Assembly (NCBI GenBank): GCA_016721315.1
Contig: JADKIL010000003.1
Coordinates: 124,001-188,000 of the forward strand
Direction of reading: 5' to 3'
Length of the DNA: 64,000 bases
DNA from: Candidatus Villigracilis vicinus
Lineage (GTDB): Bacteria > Chloroflexota > Anaerolineae > Anaerolineales > Villigracilaceae
A program made the position numbers and the translations under genes. A model generated the notes under the pieces. That model saw only the letters and a list, made by a program, of their open reading frames with translations. It did no database searches and was not told the DNA's origin. Positions 1 to 8,858 of this stretch are shown in pieces (position 1 is the first letter of the stretch; each line of letters begins with the position of its first letter).

Positions 1-2
1 TT

Positions 3-239
3 GGCGAGAAGGCAAAGAAAGCGTTTCCTTATATAGTTGGTCTACTCATCGTCCTCGGCGTCTTTTGGAGCGGATGGTGGCTTTGGGCAGCCATGCTCTT
101 CTGGCTCGGGCGCGTCAATGCACAGCCAATGGATCAGATCACAGAGCTCGATCCTGTTCGGCGCACCATTGCATATGCCATGATCGTTGTTTTCGTTCTG
201 GTGCTCACCCCCGTCCCCTTCATGCTATTAGCTCCTTAA
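3..239 (+). CDS. C-terminal end of a site-2-protease-like (M50) membrane protein, partial
   Basis: This reading frame is open from base 3 and stops at 239, so only the last 78 residues are in the window. It has two hydrophobic segments: one starts near LLIVLGVFWSGWWLW, the other is IVVFVLVLTPVPFMLL. Between them is a short loop with the pattern LDPVRRTIAY. A last helix ending in a T-P-V-P-type motif preceded by an LDPxRR loop resembles the C-terminus of M50/site-2 protease-like membrane proteins in this phylum. That assignment is from memory of the family. The catalytic HExxH part would lie to the left, outside the window. The next gene starts 5 bases downstream on the same strand, so the two may be cotranscribed. 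It could also be an unrelated polytopic membrane protein. Confidence 0.55.
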   Translation, partial: GEKAKKAFPYIVGLLIVLGVFWSGWWLWAAMLFWLGRVNAQPMDQITELDPVRRTIAYAMIVVFVLVLTPVPFMLLAP

Positions 240-243
240 CTCC

Positions 244-1626
244 ATGAAAAAAATTCTCCCTTTGTTTTTGGTTCTATCCATTATTCTCTCCGCCTGCAGC
301 GCAACAGAAACGCCCGCCGGTGACACCAAGCCTGCTTCCACCAAGCAGGGCAACGAAACAGAAACAGTTTCAACGGAAGAATCAAGCGTCGAAACTGTGA
401 GCAGGCTCGAGGTCGATATGGAGGCGTTGAAAGGGCTGGAACTCAGCGTCTGGACGCCGTGGTATGGCGTCGAGCAAGGGCTGTTCGAAACCTTCGTCAG
501 TGAATTCAACACCAATAATGAATGGGGCATCAAGGTTACAGCGCAGAGTCAGATCAACTTCACAAATTTATATGAAGTGACCACCGCCTCGCTGCCAACA
601 GAAGACCGACCAGACCTGGTGATCGCCCTGCCTGAACATGCGCAAAGCTGGTTCGCGGATGGCGTTACAACTGATCTAACCGAGTATGTGGAAGATCCTT
701 TGTATGGGCTCAAAGCAGATGACATCCCATTTGCATTTTGGAGTCAGGATATTTCGGGCAAGGCGCGCGTGGCGGTTCCGGCACAACGCACAGCACAGGT
801 GATGTTATGGAATCAAACCTGGGCGGATGAGCTGAATATCAATGTTGCGCCTGCTTCAGCGGATGCATTCCGTAGTCAGGCTTGTCGCGCACATACGGCA
901 ATGGGCAAGGATGCCTTTGCCGAGAACGATGCCATGGGCGGCTGGATCGTGGATACCCAACCCATGACCGCCTACGCCTGGATGCTCTCGTTTGGCGGCG
1001 GCGTTTTAGAAGAAGGCAATTACCGCTTCCTTTCTCCCGATAATATTGATGCCTTCAAGTTCCTACGCGAGCTGTCCGAAGCCAATTGTGCCTGGCAGGG
1101 CGCGGCAGACCCGATCTCATCCTTTGCAAACCGCGAGGCATTATTCATTACCGTCAGCTTGAGCGACCTTCCCAACGTAACACGCGCCTTTGCCAGTGTA
1201 GAGAACCGTGACACGTGGGTGGTTCTGCCATTCCCCAATAAAAATGGCGGCTCGATCGCTGTTTATGGTTCATCGTACATCGTGATGAAGAGCACGCCCG
1301 AAGAACAATTGGCAGCCTGGCTGTTCGTGCGCTGGCTTTTGGATAATGAACAGGATGCCCGCTGGGTGGAAGCGACGCATCTCTTCCCGCTTCGCGAATC
1401 AACCGTAAACCTGCTCGGCGATTACGAGAAAAATCACCCTCAATGGAAGCAAGCTGTGGAGCTTCTCTCACAGGGTGAGTTGCAACCTCAACTGGGTTCA
1501 TGGCGTACAATTAAAGTAATGCTAGGCGATGGATTTGCACACATGTACCGTGTAAATGTACCCAGCGGACAGGTTGCAGCCATCCTTGCGCAGATGGAAA
1601 CGATGGCAAAAGATCTGAGCAAGTAA
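244..1626 (+). CDS. extracellular solute-binding lipoprotein, family 1 (sugar type)
   Basis: The 460-residue product starts with a lipoprotein signal peptide ending in a lipobox (LSAC, Cys at about residue 18). An acidic, Thr/Ser/Glu-rich linker follows, then a periplasmic-binding fold. Around residues 60-75 (LELSVWTPWYGVEQGLFETF) and 105-115 (RPDLVIALPEHAQSW) it shows the pattern of family 1 (MalE-like) substrate-binding proteins. Length fits the family. It should be anchored to the outer face of the membrane and bind a sugar or related solute. No permease or ATPase gene is adjacent, so it is an orphan binding protein whose transporter is elsewhere. The start has no strong Shine-Dalgarno sequence but lies 5 bases after the preceding stop, consistent with translational coupling. 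The ligand cannot be told from sequence. Confidence 0.8.
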   Translation: MKKILPLFLVLSIILSACSATETPAGDTKPASTKQGNETETVSTEESSVETVSRLEVDMEALKGLELSVWTPWYGVEQGLFETFVSEFNTNNEWGIKVTAQSQINFTNLYEVTTASLPTEDRPDLVIALPEHAQSWFADGVTTDLTEYVEDPLYGLKADDIPFAFWSQDISGKARVAVPAQRTAQVMLWNQTWADELNINVAPASADAFRSQACRAHTAMGKDAFAENDAMGGWIVDTQPMTAYAWMLSFGGGVLEEGNYRFLSPDNIDAFKFLRELSEANCAWQGAADPISSFANREALFITVSLSDLPNVTRAFASVENRDTWVVLPFPNKNGGSIAVYGSSYIVMKSTPEEQLAAWLFVRWLLDNEQDARWVEATHLFPLRESTVNLLGDYEKNHPQWKQAVELLSQGELQPQLGSWRTIKVMLGDGFAHMYRVNVPSGQVAAILAQMETMAKDLSK

Positions 1627-1672
1627 CGGTAGAAATTTCGTCCATTGCTTATTATTAATGAAAGGAATACGC

Positions 1673-2461
1673 ATGGCAACTTCGGACTATAAAGCACGTC
1701 AGGTACGCGCAAAGACCAATGAAGTGTTCGAGTATGAGAACGACACGGAAAAACCCGGCAAACCTTTACATATTTTGATCCCCGGTGGGTTGATCGCGCT
1801 GGCAACGCTGGCATTGATCGTGTATATCATCTTCGTCACCTGGTTCGACCGTACGCTGGCGGAAGAAACCGGCACGTTCCTGTGCCTGCTCCTTGCACCT
1901 TTTTATGTGGGCGGGGTCTTCCTGTTCAGCTATGGGTATGAACTCTACAACATTCCGCGTGCCATTCGGTTAACAGCGATCATTGTATTCGTCACGCTTG
2001 CAGCAGTGGTGATCGTTGCTGTCTTATTCCTCCTACTGGGGAATATGAAAGGCGGCGGGTCAAGTTCTTCTTCCAAAAACAAATCTTCGTCCTCCCGGTC
2101 CAAGTCAGGTTCATCAAGTAGCAATTCTTCTTCCAAAGGTGCATTTGGTGGCGCAGCTCTCGGCGGGCTAATGAACAATTCCGGCTCGTCCTCCAGCGGC
2201 AATTCATCTTCTTCCTCAGGTGGACATTACCACTCCGGCGGTCCGGTCTTTATTGGCGGCTTGGGTGGGACGCGTGTGGAAACCCGTGAGGTAACCAAAG
2301 AAGTCATTAAGGAAGTGCCGAAAGAGCCGATGCCGATCGCGTGCCCTTTCTGTACAAAATCATATATCCCGGCGGAAAATAACTTCGCCTGCCCCAGCTG
2401 CGGCGCGGCAACACCAACGGAATTGATCGAAGAGTCGCAATTACCAGATAGTGACAAATAA
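1673..2461 (+). CDS. membrane protein with Ser-rich linker and C-terminal zinc ribbon
   Basis: Three hydrophobic helices lie near residues 30-120. A Ser/Gly/Lys-rich low-complexity stretch follows (about residues 125-190), then a KEVxKEVPKEP segment, and finally a zinc ribbon with two Cys-x-x-Cys pairs (CPFC and CPSC) near the C-terminus. The ATG at 1673 is chosen over the in-frame ATG at 1658 because GAAAGGA (1659-1665) sits at Shine-Dalgarno distance in front of it. Both the ribbon and the linker probably face the cytoplasm. I do not recognise a specific family. Similar 'zinc ribbon plus TM' proteins are common and unassigned. A phosphorylatable or flexible tether is possible but is only a guess. 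Confidence 0.6.
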   Translation: MATSDYKARQVRAKTNEVFEYENDTEKPGKPLHILIPGGLIALATLALIVYIIFVTWFDRTLAEETGTFLCLLLAPFYVGGVFLFSYGYELYNIPRAIRLTAIIVFVTLAAVVIVAVLFLLLGNMKGGGSSSSSKNKSSSSRSKSGSSSSNSSSKGAFGGAALGGLMNNSGSSSSGNSSSSSGGHYHSGGPVFIGGLGGTRVETREVTKEVIKEVPKEPMPIACPFCTKSYIPAENNFACPSCGAATPTELIEESQLPDSDK

Positions 2462-2474
2462 GGAATAATAAACT

Positions 2475-2507
2475 TAATGCGTGATGTGAATTTACCATCA
2501 CGCATTA
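2475..2507 (+). terminator. stem-loop between zinc-ribbon gene and aldehyde dehydrogenase
   Basis: A 12-base-pair perfect inverted repeat (arms 2475-2486 and 2496-2507, 9-base loop) lies 13 bases after the stop of the zinc-ribbon gene. There is no clear T-run after it, so it may be a weak terminator or an mRNA-stabilising hairpin. Confidence 0.45.
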
Positions 2508-2532
2508 TGCATTAATAAAAAAGGAGTTGCCC

Positions 2533-3996
2533 ATGCGCCAGATGTACATCAACGGAAAATTTACAAATGGAAATGCCAAAGAAGCCATCGAAGTACAAAA
2601 CCCAGCCACAGAAGAAATAATAGACAGCGTCCCACGCGGAACGCCGGAAGATATCGAAGCGGCAGTGCTGGCAGCCAAAACTGCATTCGACCCCTGGCGC
2701 AAGATGGGCGCGAACGAACGGGCAACTCTTCTGCATGAAATAGCAGAGAAGGTACATGCGCATCGAGAAGAGATCGTGCGGTTACTGACGCTTGAAGAAG
2801 GCAAGCCGTTCTCTGAAAATGACGAAGAAGTGGAGTGGGTATTGAACACCTTCCGCTATTATGCCGAATTGGGGCGTCACCACCGCGGCAGTGTACTGGC
2901 AGCAGGGTCCGCTTCACAATTCAATTTCATCATCAAAGAACCGTATGGCGTGGTGGGGTGCATCGTACCGTGGAATTTCCCCTTGCTGCTCATGGCATGG
3001 AAGGTTGCTCCCGCTCTCGCGGCGGGAAATACGGTCGTCATCAAGCCTTCCGAGATGACACCACTTACAGCGTTATATCTTGCTGAACACTGCTTCGACC
3101 ACCTCCCTGCTGGCGTGGTAAACGTGGTCACAGGCTATGGGTTGGAAACGGGCGAACCGCTGGTCAAAAACCCCGACGTGCCGGTCATCGCTTTTACAGG
3201 AAGCCTTGCCACCGGGCAAAAGATCGCCTCCATTGGCGCACCGATGATGAAGAAACTTCATCTCGAACTCGGCGGCAAAGATGCAACCGTCATCGCTGAA
3301 GATGCCGACCCGGAGATCGCAGCAAAAGCTGTGGCATACGCGGCTCTCATCAACGCCGGACAGGTTTGCACATCGACGGAACGGGTTTACCTTCCAAGAC
3401 GCGGCGCAGCAAAATTCACAGAAGCCATCGTGGAGCACATCAAAACTCTGCGGCTTGGTTCCGGTTTGGAAGCCACCACAGACATGGGACCGATGATCGG
3501 CGAAACCTACCGCGCCAAATTTGAGACTCACATTGCCGATGCAAAATCTCGTGGCGCACAGATTCTCTTTGGCGGCGGCAGACCAGCACATTTGAGCAAG
3601 GGCTTCTTCCACGAACCGACCGTGCTGTCTGGCGTGGATCACTCCATGGTCATCATGCGTGACGAGACCTTCGGTCCGGCTGTGCCGTTAATGGAATACG
3701 CCACCTTCGACGAAGCCATACAACTCACCAATGACTGTCAATACGGGTTGGGTGCAGTGCTCATCTCGAACGACTCAAAAAAGATCAAGCAGTTCTTCGA
3801 TGACGTCAAAGCCGGGACGATCTGGATCAACGACCCGCTTACCGACCATTATGCCGGTCCGTTCGGCGGAATGAAATACTCCGGCGGCGCACGCGAACTC
3901 GGCGAAGAAGGTCTCGACCAGTTCCGCGAGACCAAGCACGTGCATTGGGATTTCAACATGGAAGATAAGAGTTATTGGTATCCCTATGGAAGGTAA
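2533..3996 (+). CDS. NAD(P)-dependent aldehyde dehydrogenase (betaine/succinate-semialdehyde type)
   Basis: The 487-residue product covers the whole ALDH superfamily fold and oxidises an aldehyde to the carboxylate with NAD(P)+. Visible motifs are the proline-rich GCIVPWNFPLLL oxyanion region, the FTGSLATG nucleotide-binding loop, the general-base Glu in LELGGK (about E245) and the catalytic Cys in GQVCTS (about C279). The late EETFGP-like motif is also present (RDETFGPAVP). The ATG at 2533 is preferred over the TTG at 2527 because AAGGAG (2521-2526) abuts the TTG but is 6 bases from the ATG. Residues match the broad BADH/SSADH group; the true substrate is not inferable. The gene stands alone: hairpin upstream, and a separate promoter for the next gene downstream. 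Confidence 0.88.
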   Translation: MRQMYINGKFTNGNAKEAIEVQNPATEEIIDSVPRGTPEDIEAAVLAAKTAFDPWRKMGANERATLLHEIAEKVHAHREEIVRLLTLEEGKPFSENDEEVEWVLNTFRYYAELGRHHRGSVLAAGSASQFNFIIKEPYGVVGCIVPWNFPLLLMAWKVAPALAAGNTVVIKPSEMTPLTALYLAEHCFDHLPAGVVNVVTGYGLETGEPLVKNPDVPVIAFTGSLATGQKIASIGAPMMKKLHLELGGKDATVIAEDADPEIAAKAVAYAALINAGQVCTSTERVYLPRRGAAKFTEAIVEHIKTLRLGSGLEATTDMGPMIGETYRAKFETHIADAKSRGAQILFGGGRPAHLSKGFFHEPTVLSGVDHSMVIMRDETFGPAVPLMEYATFDEAIQLTNDCQYGLGAVLISNDSKKIKQFFDDVKAGTIWINDPLTDHYAGPFGGMKYSGGARELGEEGLDQFRETKHVHWDFNMEDKSYWYPYGR

Positions 3997-4047
3997 CACC
4001 CCATCTATTCACCAACTACTTTCACAATCTTCTTAACTTCTTCGCTT

Positions 4048-4060
4048 TATAATCAGGGCC
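4048..4060 (+). promoter_or_regulatory. TATAAT box 7 nt before ATG (leaderless start)
   Basis: A perfect TATAAT (4048-4053) is followed by 7 bases and then the ATG at 4061. Transcription would begin at or next to the start codon, and there is no Shine-Dalgarno sequence. No good -35 box is obvious. Confidence 0.5.
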
Positions 4061-5233
4061 ATGAAAAAAACTTCATGGCTCTTTCCTTTTCTATTACTTA
4101 TTGGTGTAACAGCTTACACATTCCTCACCCGCGTACAACTCTCTGGTGACGGGTTCGCCACTTTCGGCGCAGATACTGTTCGGGCAGAAGTGCTGAGCAT
4201 TATCGAAGAAGGGGAAGTGATGATGGGTGAGTATCCCCAAAAATACCAGATCGCACGTGTAAATATTTTAGAAGGCGCGTACGAGGGCATCCCAATGGAG
4301 ATCGACTACGGTAGACGTCAGGTACGCTCGGATGATTACCTGCTCAAACCAGGGGATAAGATCATCGTCACCATTTCAAAGACGCCGGACAATGTGGTCA
4401 ACGCCTATTTTGTAGACTACGTCCGCACGACACCGATCCTTTGGTTAACCCTCATCTTTGCCATTGCCATCATCCTCATCAGTCAGTGGAAGGGCGTCCG
4501 TGCCATGTTGAGCATGGCATTCAGCCTCTACTTCATCATCGGCTACATTATTCCGCACATTCTCGCAGGCGAAGACCCGCTTACTGTCAGTATCATTGGC
4601 TCTGCCATATTGCTGGGCATCAGCTTGTATATCACCTACGGCTGGACGCTCAAAACTCATGCGGCGGTCATCAGCATGGTTTTGGTGCTGCTCATCACTG
4701 GTGGGTTGGCAGCGCTCTTCATGGTCTTTGCCAAGATCAACGGTTCCGGCGACGAAAACGTAATGTTCCTGATGCAACTAAGCGATACCCCCATCAGCCT
4801 GCGCGGACTTTTCCTAGGCGGCTTGATCATCGGTGCATTAGGCGTGTTGGATGATCTGGTGACCACTCAAGCCTCGGCTGTTTTCGAACTCCACCATGCG
4901 AATCCAAGCCTCGGCTTTGGCGGTCTCTATGGAGCCGCCATGCGCATCGGTCAGGACCATGTGGCTGCAACCGTGAACACGTTGGTCTTAGCCTACGCTG
5001 GAGCCTCGCTGCCGATGATGTTGATGTTCTCGCTCGGGCAAGGCGACTATGGGTATATCGTCAATTTCTCGTTCATTGCAGAAGAGATCGTACGGACGCT
5101 GGTCGGCTCACTCGGGTTGATCGCCGCGGTGCCAATTACAACGGCGATCGCCATCTTTTTCGCTCAAAGGTCAGAAATGCTCGGGAAGTGGGAACAGTTC
5201 CTCGGTCCAGAAGGAAGCGGGCACTCTCACTAA
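4061..5233 (+). CDS. YibE/F family multipass membrane protein
   Basis: This 390-residue protein has an N-terminal signal-anchor helix. An extracytoplasmic beta-rich region follows (about residues 25-120), containing GDKIIVTISKTPDNV, and then about seven or eight membrane helices. The order and the GVLDDLVTTQASAVFEL motif (about residues 263-279) match the YibE/F family. The family is widespread in Gram-positive and Chloroflexota genomes, and its biochemical role is not established. The start follows a TATAAT box by 7 bases, suggesting a monocistronic leaderless mRNA. The next gene is 186 bases away. The family call is firm but function is unknown. Confidence 0.85.
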   Translation: MKKTSWLFPFLLLIGVTAYTFLTRVQLSGDGFATFGADTVRAEVLSIIEEGEVMMGEYPQKYQIARVNILEGAYEGIPMEIDYGRRQVRSDDYLLKPGDKIIVTISKTPDNVVNAYFVDYVRTTPILWLTLIFAIAIILISQWKGVRAMLSMAFSLYFIIGYIIPHILAGEDPLTVSIIGSAILLGISLYITYGWTLKTHAAVISMVLVLLITGGLAALFMVFAKINGSGDENVMFLMQLSDTPISLRGLFLGGLIIGALGVLDDLVTTQASAVFELHHANPSLGFGGLYGAAMRIGQDHVAATVNTLVLAYAGASLPMMLMFSLGQGDYGYIVNFSFIAEEIVRTLVGSLGLIAAVPITTAIAIFFAQRSEMLGKWEQFLGPEGSGHSH

Positions 5234-5360
5234 GCGTGCCATATCAAACAGTTTGGAGTATGCTAAAAGGTGAAATAATTTCGTGGGTGAGTTAATCCAA
5301 TTAATTTTGGTGCGATATCATACCTGTAGGGTACAACCCCCATTTGTCCAGTCAATTTTG

Positions 5361-5389
5361 TGAAACTTTTCCTCATGTGAACGCGTAAG
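5361..5389 (+). promoter_or_regulatory. candidate ECF-type promoter in front of the sigma/anti-sigma operon
   Basis: TGAAAC at 5361-5366 and CGCGTAAG at 5382-5389 (15-base spacer) resemble the GAAC-type -35 and CGT-type -10 elements used by many ECF sigma factors. They lie 31 bases before the GTG start. Autoregulation is inferred, not shown. Confidence 0.35.
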
Positions 5390-5419
5390 AGAAGGTAGAA
5401 AGCCTTCCCGAGGAGAACC

Positions 5420-6028
5420 GTGAACGAAGAACAGGCCTGGGTTCGCCAGGCGCAACAAGGCGATGACGAGGCATTTACAAAGCTCGTTGAAACCTATCAG
5501 ACCCCCGTTTTCAACCTGTGTTACCGCATGTTGGGTGAACCCGAACTCGCGGAGGATGCTGCGCAGGAAACCTTTCTGCGCGCCTTCCAACACTTGCACC
5601 GCTACGATCAAAAACGACCATTCGCGACCTGGCTGTTATCCATCGCGGCGCATTATTATATTGACCGCCTTCGTCGCCGCAAGTTCTCAATGTTCTCAAT
5701 GGATGCTGAAGATGAAGAAGGCAACTCGTTCGAAGTGCCCGACGTAGACGCCCCCAACCCCGAAGGTGAAGCCATCACCGGGCAGACAAACGAGCGCGTC
5801 CATGCCATGCTCAAAGATCTGGATGCCACCGACCGGGCGGCGGTAATTATGCGATATTGGTACGATTATTCAGAAAAGGAAATAGCCGAGTCTTTGAATC
5901 TGACGGTCAGTGCGGTAAAGAGCCGTTTGCACCGCGCACGCAAGGAACTGGCTGGCTTGTGGGTCGAACAGGAAGACGACCTTCTCGCCGAAATGGAAAG
6001 GAGACACCATGAATCACCAGCCTTTTGA
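5420..6028 (+). CDS. RNA polymerase sigma factor, ECF (sigma-70) family
   Basis: The 202-residue product has region 2 near residues 18-90 (LVETYQTPVFNLCYRM, then AEDAAQETFLRAFQHL, then WLLSIAAHYYIDRLRRR). Region 4 is near residues 125-180 (DATDRAAVIMRYWYDYSEKE, then AVKSRLHRARKEL). Regions 1 and 3 are absent, as in ECF factors. Translation starts at GTG 5420 with AGGAG (5411-5415) at good spacing. The stop overlaps the next gene, a zinc-finger anti-sigma factor, by 20 bases, which is the standard sigma/anti-sigma arrangement. It redirects RNA polymerase, probably including to its own operon. The trigger is not known, but the third operon gene suggests an envelope function. Confidence 0.92.
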   Translation: MNEEQAWVRQAQQGDDEAFTKLVETYQTPVFNLCYRMLGEPELAEDAAQETFLRAFQHLHRYDQKRPFATWLLSIAAHYYIDRLRRRKFSMFSMDAEDEEGNSFEVPDVDAPNPEGEAITGQTNERVHAMLKDLDATDRAAVIMRYWYDYSEKEIAESLNLTVSAVKSRLHRARKELAGLWVEQEDDLLAEMERRHHESPAF

Positions 6029-6539
6029 AACCTGGCTGCTGGACGATAAGATCCTCAACCCTGCCGAGAAGCGTGAGCTTGACTCACACCTGCGGGAATG
6101 CAAGACCTGCACCGCCCTGGCAGAGACAGGGCTCGCCCTGCGCTCGGCACGTGTGGTCTCGCCTGCTCCTGGATTTACAATGCGTTTCCAGCAAAAGCTC
6201 GCCACGCAAAAATTGGCGGAACAACGCCGTCGCCTTTGGGGGTTGATCGTGTTTGTGGTAAGCGGTGTGGGATTGCTGGGGTGGCTTTTGGCTCCCATTT
6301 TGACCTCGGTCGTTACTTCTCCGGTGGAATGGTTGATCTCTGCTGCCGGACTATTTTTATTTGTGTTCACATCCCTACAGGCATTCGGCGAGATCGTCAC
6401 TGTGATGGTGCGCATGCTGCCTGATTTCCTGCCTCCTTATATGTGGATGGTCATTCTCTCGGGAATGGCAGGCATGGGATTGTTATGGGCAGTATCCATC
6501 TGGCGCCTGACTCGCCGACCTCAAGGAGTACCTGCATGA
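6009..6539 (+). CDS. anti-sigma factor with zf-HC2 domain and two membrane helices
   Basis: The N-terminus carries the zinc anti-sigma motif H-x3-C-x2-C (SHLRECKTCTAL, about residues 27-38) that clamps an ECF sigma factor. Two hydrophobic segments follow, near residues 78-120 (LWGLIVFVVSGVGLLGWLLA and LISAAGLFLFVFTSLQAF). A third follows near 140-165 before a basic C-terminus. It is therefore a membrane-anchored inhibitor with the ZAS domain in the cytoplasm. It overlaps the sigma gene by 20 bases and the next gene by 4 (ATGA at 6536-6539), so the three genes form one coupled operon. Confidence 0.85.
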   Translation: MNHQPFETWLLDDKILNPAEKRELDSHLRECKTCTALAETGLALRSARVVSPAPGFTMRFQQKLATQKLAEQRRRLWGLIVFVVSGVGLLGWLLAPILTSVVTSPVEWLISAAGLFLFVFTSLQAFGEIVTVMVRMLPDFLPPYMWMVILSGMAGMGLLWAVSIWRLTRRPQGVPA

Positions 6540-7603
6540 AAAATACAACGCTGATGCGCATCCTGCTCCTGCTGGCATTATTGATCGTGCCAACAGCCAG
6601 TGCCCATGCGCAAACCCCGAACAATGACGATGTGGTCTTGTTTGGTCAAAACTATACGCTAAGCGAAGGCGAAACACTGAACGGAAGTTTGGCTGTCTTT
6701 GGCGGAAATATCGAAATTCAAAAAGACGCCGAGGTAAATGGGTCCATTGCCCTTTTCGGCGGGAATCTTTCGATTGAAGAAGGCACTGCCATCAATGGCG
6801 ACATTGCCGTCTTTGGTGGAAATCTAACCATCACCGGCGAAGTGAACGGTGATATTGTCATCTTTGGCGGGCAGGCTCTATTAGAATCCACAGCCCTGAT
6901 CGATGGAGATATTGCCACATTCGGTGGTCAGGTCAATCAAGCGCCAGATGCAAAAGTAACGGGCGAGATCACCAATAACACGCCGCCTAATATTGATACA
7001 CCTGAAGTTCCCGACGCGCCGGGAGCCCCCACCCCGCCTGATGCACCAGCGGCACCCAACATAAACGTGGATATCAATCCATTTTGGAATATTTTTGGAA
7101 AGTTAAGCCGTGCAGTAGTGATCGCTGTTGTTGCCATGCTGTTGGCGCTCTTCCTGCAACCTCAATTGGATCGAACTGCAAACGCCATTGTGCGTCAGCC
7201 GTTCATTGCCGGCAGCTATGGTTTACTGATCTTCATCGCATTACCGGTGGCATTGCTTATCATGATCGTTACACTCATCTTGATACCGGTTGCTGCGATC
7301 GTTGCCTTGCTCGTTCCGTTAGCGTGGCTCTTCGGCATCATTGCCCTCGGACAGGAAGTTGGTGAACGCTTTGCAAAAGCCATCAATCGGGTTTGGGCGC
7401 CTGTAATTTCAACAGGCTTCGGCACCTTCCTGCTCATGCTTGTGCTTGGCTTCATGGAATTGGTGCCCTGTGTTGGTTGGATCCCCTCTGCAGTGGTGGG
7501 ACTGATCAGCGTGGGCGCTGCGGTAATGACCCTCTTTGGAACACGCAACCCGCCCGGCATCTTACCCGGTGTGGAGGCAGAACAAATACCGCCCGCAGCT
7601 TAA
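6536..7603 (+). CDS. bactofilin-like polymer-forming repeat protein with C-terminal membrane helices
   Basis: The ATG at 6536 overlaps the anti-sigma stop and has AAGGAG at 6523-6528; in-frame codons further upstream lie inside the previous gene. The product (355 residues) has a signal peptide ending near AHAQ. About five 18-20-residue repeats of the pattern NGxxxxFGGNxxI follow (about residues 35-130), like the beta-helix of bactofilins. A Pro-rich linker with repeated PDAP-type motifs comes next, then four or so membrane helices (about residues 195-330). The beta-helix should be outside the cell, whereas classical bactofilins are cytoplasmic. Being the last gene of an ECF operon, it is probably part of that sigma factor's envelope regulon. 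The molecular role is unknown. Confidence 0.7.
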   Translation: MKNTTLMRILLLLALLIVPTASAHAQTPNNDDVVLFGQNYTLSEGETLNGSLAVFGGNIEIQKDAEVNGSIALFGGNLSIEEGTAINGDIAVFGGNLTITGEVNGDIVIFGGQALLESTALIDGDIATFGGQVNQAPDAKVTGEITNNTPPNIDTPEVPDAPGAPTPPDAPAAPNINVDINPFWNIFGKLSRAVVIAVVAMLLALFLQPQLDRTANAIVRQPFIAGSYGLLIFIALPVALLIMIVTLILIPVAAIVALLVPLAWLFGIIALGQEVGERFAKAINRVWAPVISTGFGTFLLMLVLGFMELVPCVGWIPSAVVGLISVGAAVMTLFGTRNPPGILPGVEAEQIPPAA

Positions 7604-7622
7604 TACAGCATTTGACTGACAT

Positions 7623-7659
7623 AAAAATCCGCCTCGAAAATTAACCGAGGCGGATTTTT
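7623..7659. terminator. bidirectional rho-independent terminator
   Basis: A perfect 14-bp inverted repeat (7623-7636 and 7646-7659) with A-run and T-run flanks lies between two convergent genes. It can terminate the ECF operon on plus and the MFS gene on minus. Confidence 0.85.
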
Positions 7660-7697
7660 GCTTTTCATAACTTTTTCATCCTTTAGGATTTTTGAAA

Positions 7698-8831
7698 CTA
7701 CTCCTTAAGTAACAATGCCAACGGCGAAGCAAAGAGGACCATGCCCGTGGTCAAGGTCAGCACATAAGGGAAGCCATGTAATTCCGCCAGATGACCGGTG
7801 TAAAGCAAACCCAGCGCACCCGATGAAAAGATAAAGCCAAGGATCAACCCTGAAGCCAGGGCCATCCCACCGGGGATGATGCGTTGCGCAAGCACCACCA
7901 TGATGCTATGCACAGCACCCGTGAATGCGCCCGCAAGCGGAACAAGAAGGTACAGCCACCACGACCATCCAATCTGGCTGACAGTATAGATAGGGAACGC
8001 GGCAAAAAGCAAAGCCAGCGATGCAACAAAACGTTTCGGAAAGCGATCGGCAAAATATCCGCCAAACATATTGCCCAACGCCGAGCCACCCATGAACAAC
8101 CCCGCCATACTGCCATACACGGTGGCACTTTGCCCCAAGTCTTTGATGTACTTCGGAATGAGGTTAACCATATTCGCCTGTGCCCAGGATTGCATGGTAG
8201 CCACGATCATCAAAATAAAGATGAACACCAGCCCTGCTCTCGACCGTCTGGAGATCACTGTCTTCACAGGCTGTGGGTGTGGATGGTTGTGCCTTAATTG
8301 GTTCATCAAAGCCAACCCAATGGGAATGGAGACCAGCGGGAGAATATACATGCCGGGGATCTTCAAATATGTGAGGATCAAGCCAGTAATGATCGGACCC
8401 GCAAAGTGCCCCATTTGCCCAGCCGTGAAGAACAACGATGTAGAGGTGGTTTCGCGTCCCTTCATTAACTCACGTCCACGCAGGGCAGCTTGAACAGCAC
8501 CTACGGGATGAAACGCAGAGGACCCCAACGCGGCAATGATGAGACAAGCAAGCCCGGCATTACCGGGCAACGTCAATGCCAGTGAGTAGAAGACGGTCAT
8601 CCAAAGAACGCCGCCAGCCGACAGCCAGCGTGGACCGGTGCGGTCTGAAATCCAGCCGAAGATGGGTTGGGTCAAGGCAGATGCCCAAATGTAAATAGTG
8701 GAGAACAAGGCGATCTGCGACTCGCTCAAGCCAAAATAGGTCAATAGCACGGGACGGCTGGCATTAAACGTATCCACCATCAAATGGCTGAGGGAAATGA
8801 AAGAAAAGATCGGGTCAAGGAAGATGGGCAT
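7698..8831 (-). CDS. MFS transporter (fosmidomycin-resistance-like)
   Basis: A 377-residue protein with about 12 membrane helices. The start region (LDPIFSFISLSHLMVDTFN) and the loop 2-3 motif GWISDRTGPRW are typical of the MFS subgroup that includes fosmidomycin resistance protein Fsr. A second half-repeat loop is at GGYFADRFPKRF. It is probably a proton-driven exporter of small molecules. The substrate is unknown and drug resistance should not be assumed. It lies downstream of nadD on the same strand with a 27-base gap and may be cotranscribed with it. The terminator at 7623-7659 closes the unit. Confidence 0.82.
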   Translation of the reverse strand: MPIFLDPIFSFISLSHLMVDTFNASRPVLLTYFGLSESQIALFSTIYIWASALTQPIFGWISDRTGPRWLSAGGVLWMTVFYSLALTLPGNAGLACLIIAALGSSAFHPVGAVQAALRGRELMKGRETTSTSLFFTAGQMGHFAGPIITGLILTYLKIPGMYILPLVSIPIGLALMNQLRHNHPHPQPVKTVISRRSRAGLVFIFILMIVATMQSWAQANMVNLIPKYIKDLGQSATVYGSMAGLFMGGSALGNMFGGYFADRFPKRFVASLALLFAAFPIYTVSQIGWSWWLYLLVPLAGAFTGAVHSIMVVLAQRIIPGGMALASGLILGFIFSSGALGLLYTGHLAELHGFPYVLTLTTGMVLFASPLALLLKE

Positions 8832-8858
8832 GGGTTTATGAGATGGGAACGTTTGAAA

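Noticed and set aside
65..247. 60-residue open frame at the left edge
   Set aside because: The membrane-protein frame open from base 3 has far better composition and a sensible end.
4441..4854. 137-residue open frame inside the YibE/F gene
   Set aside because: His-rich composition and lack of a ribosome-binding site mark it as an alternative-frame shadow of the membrane protein.
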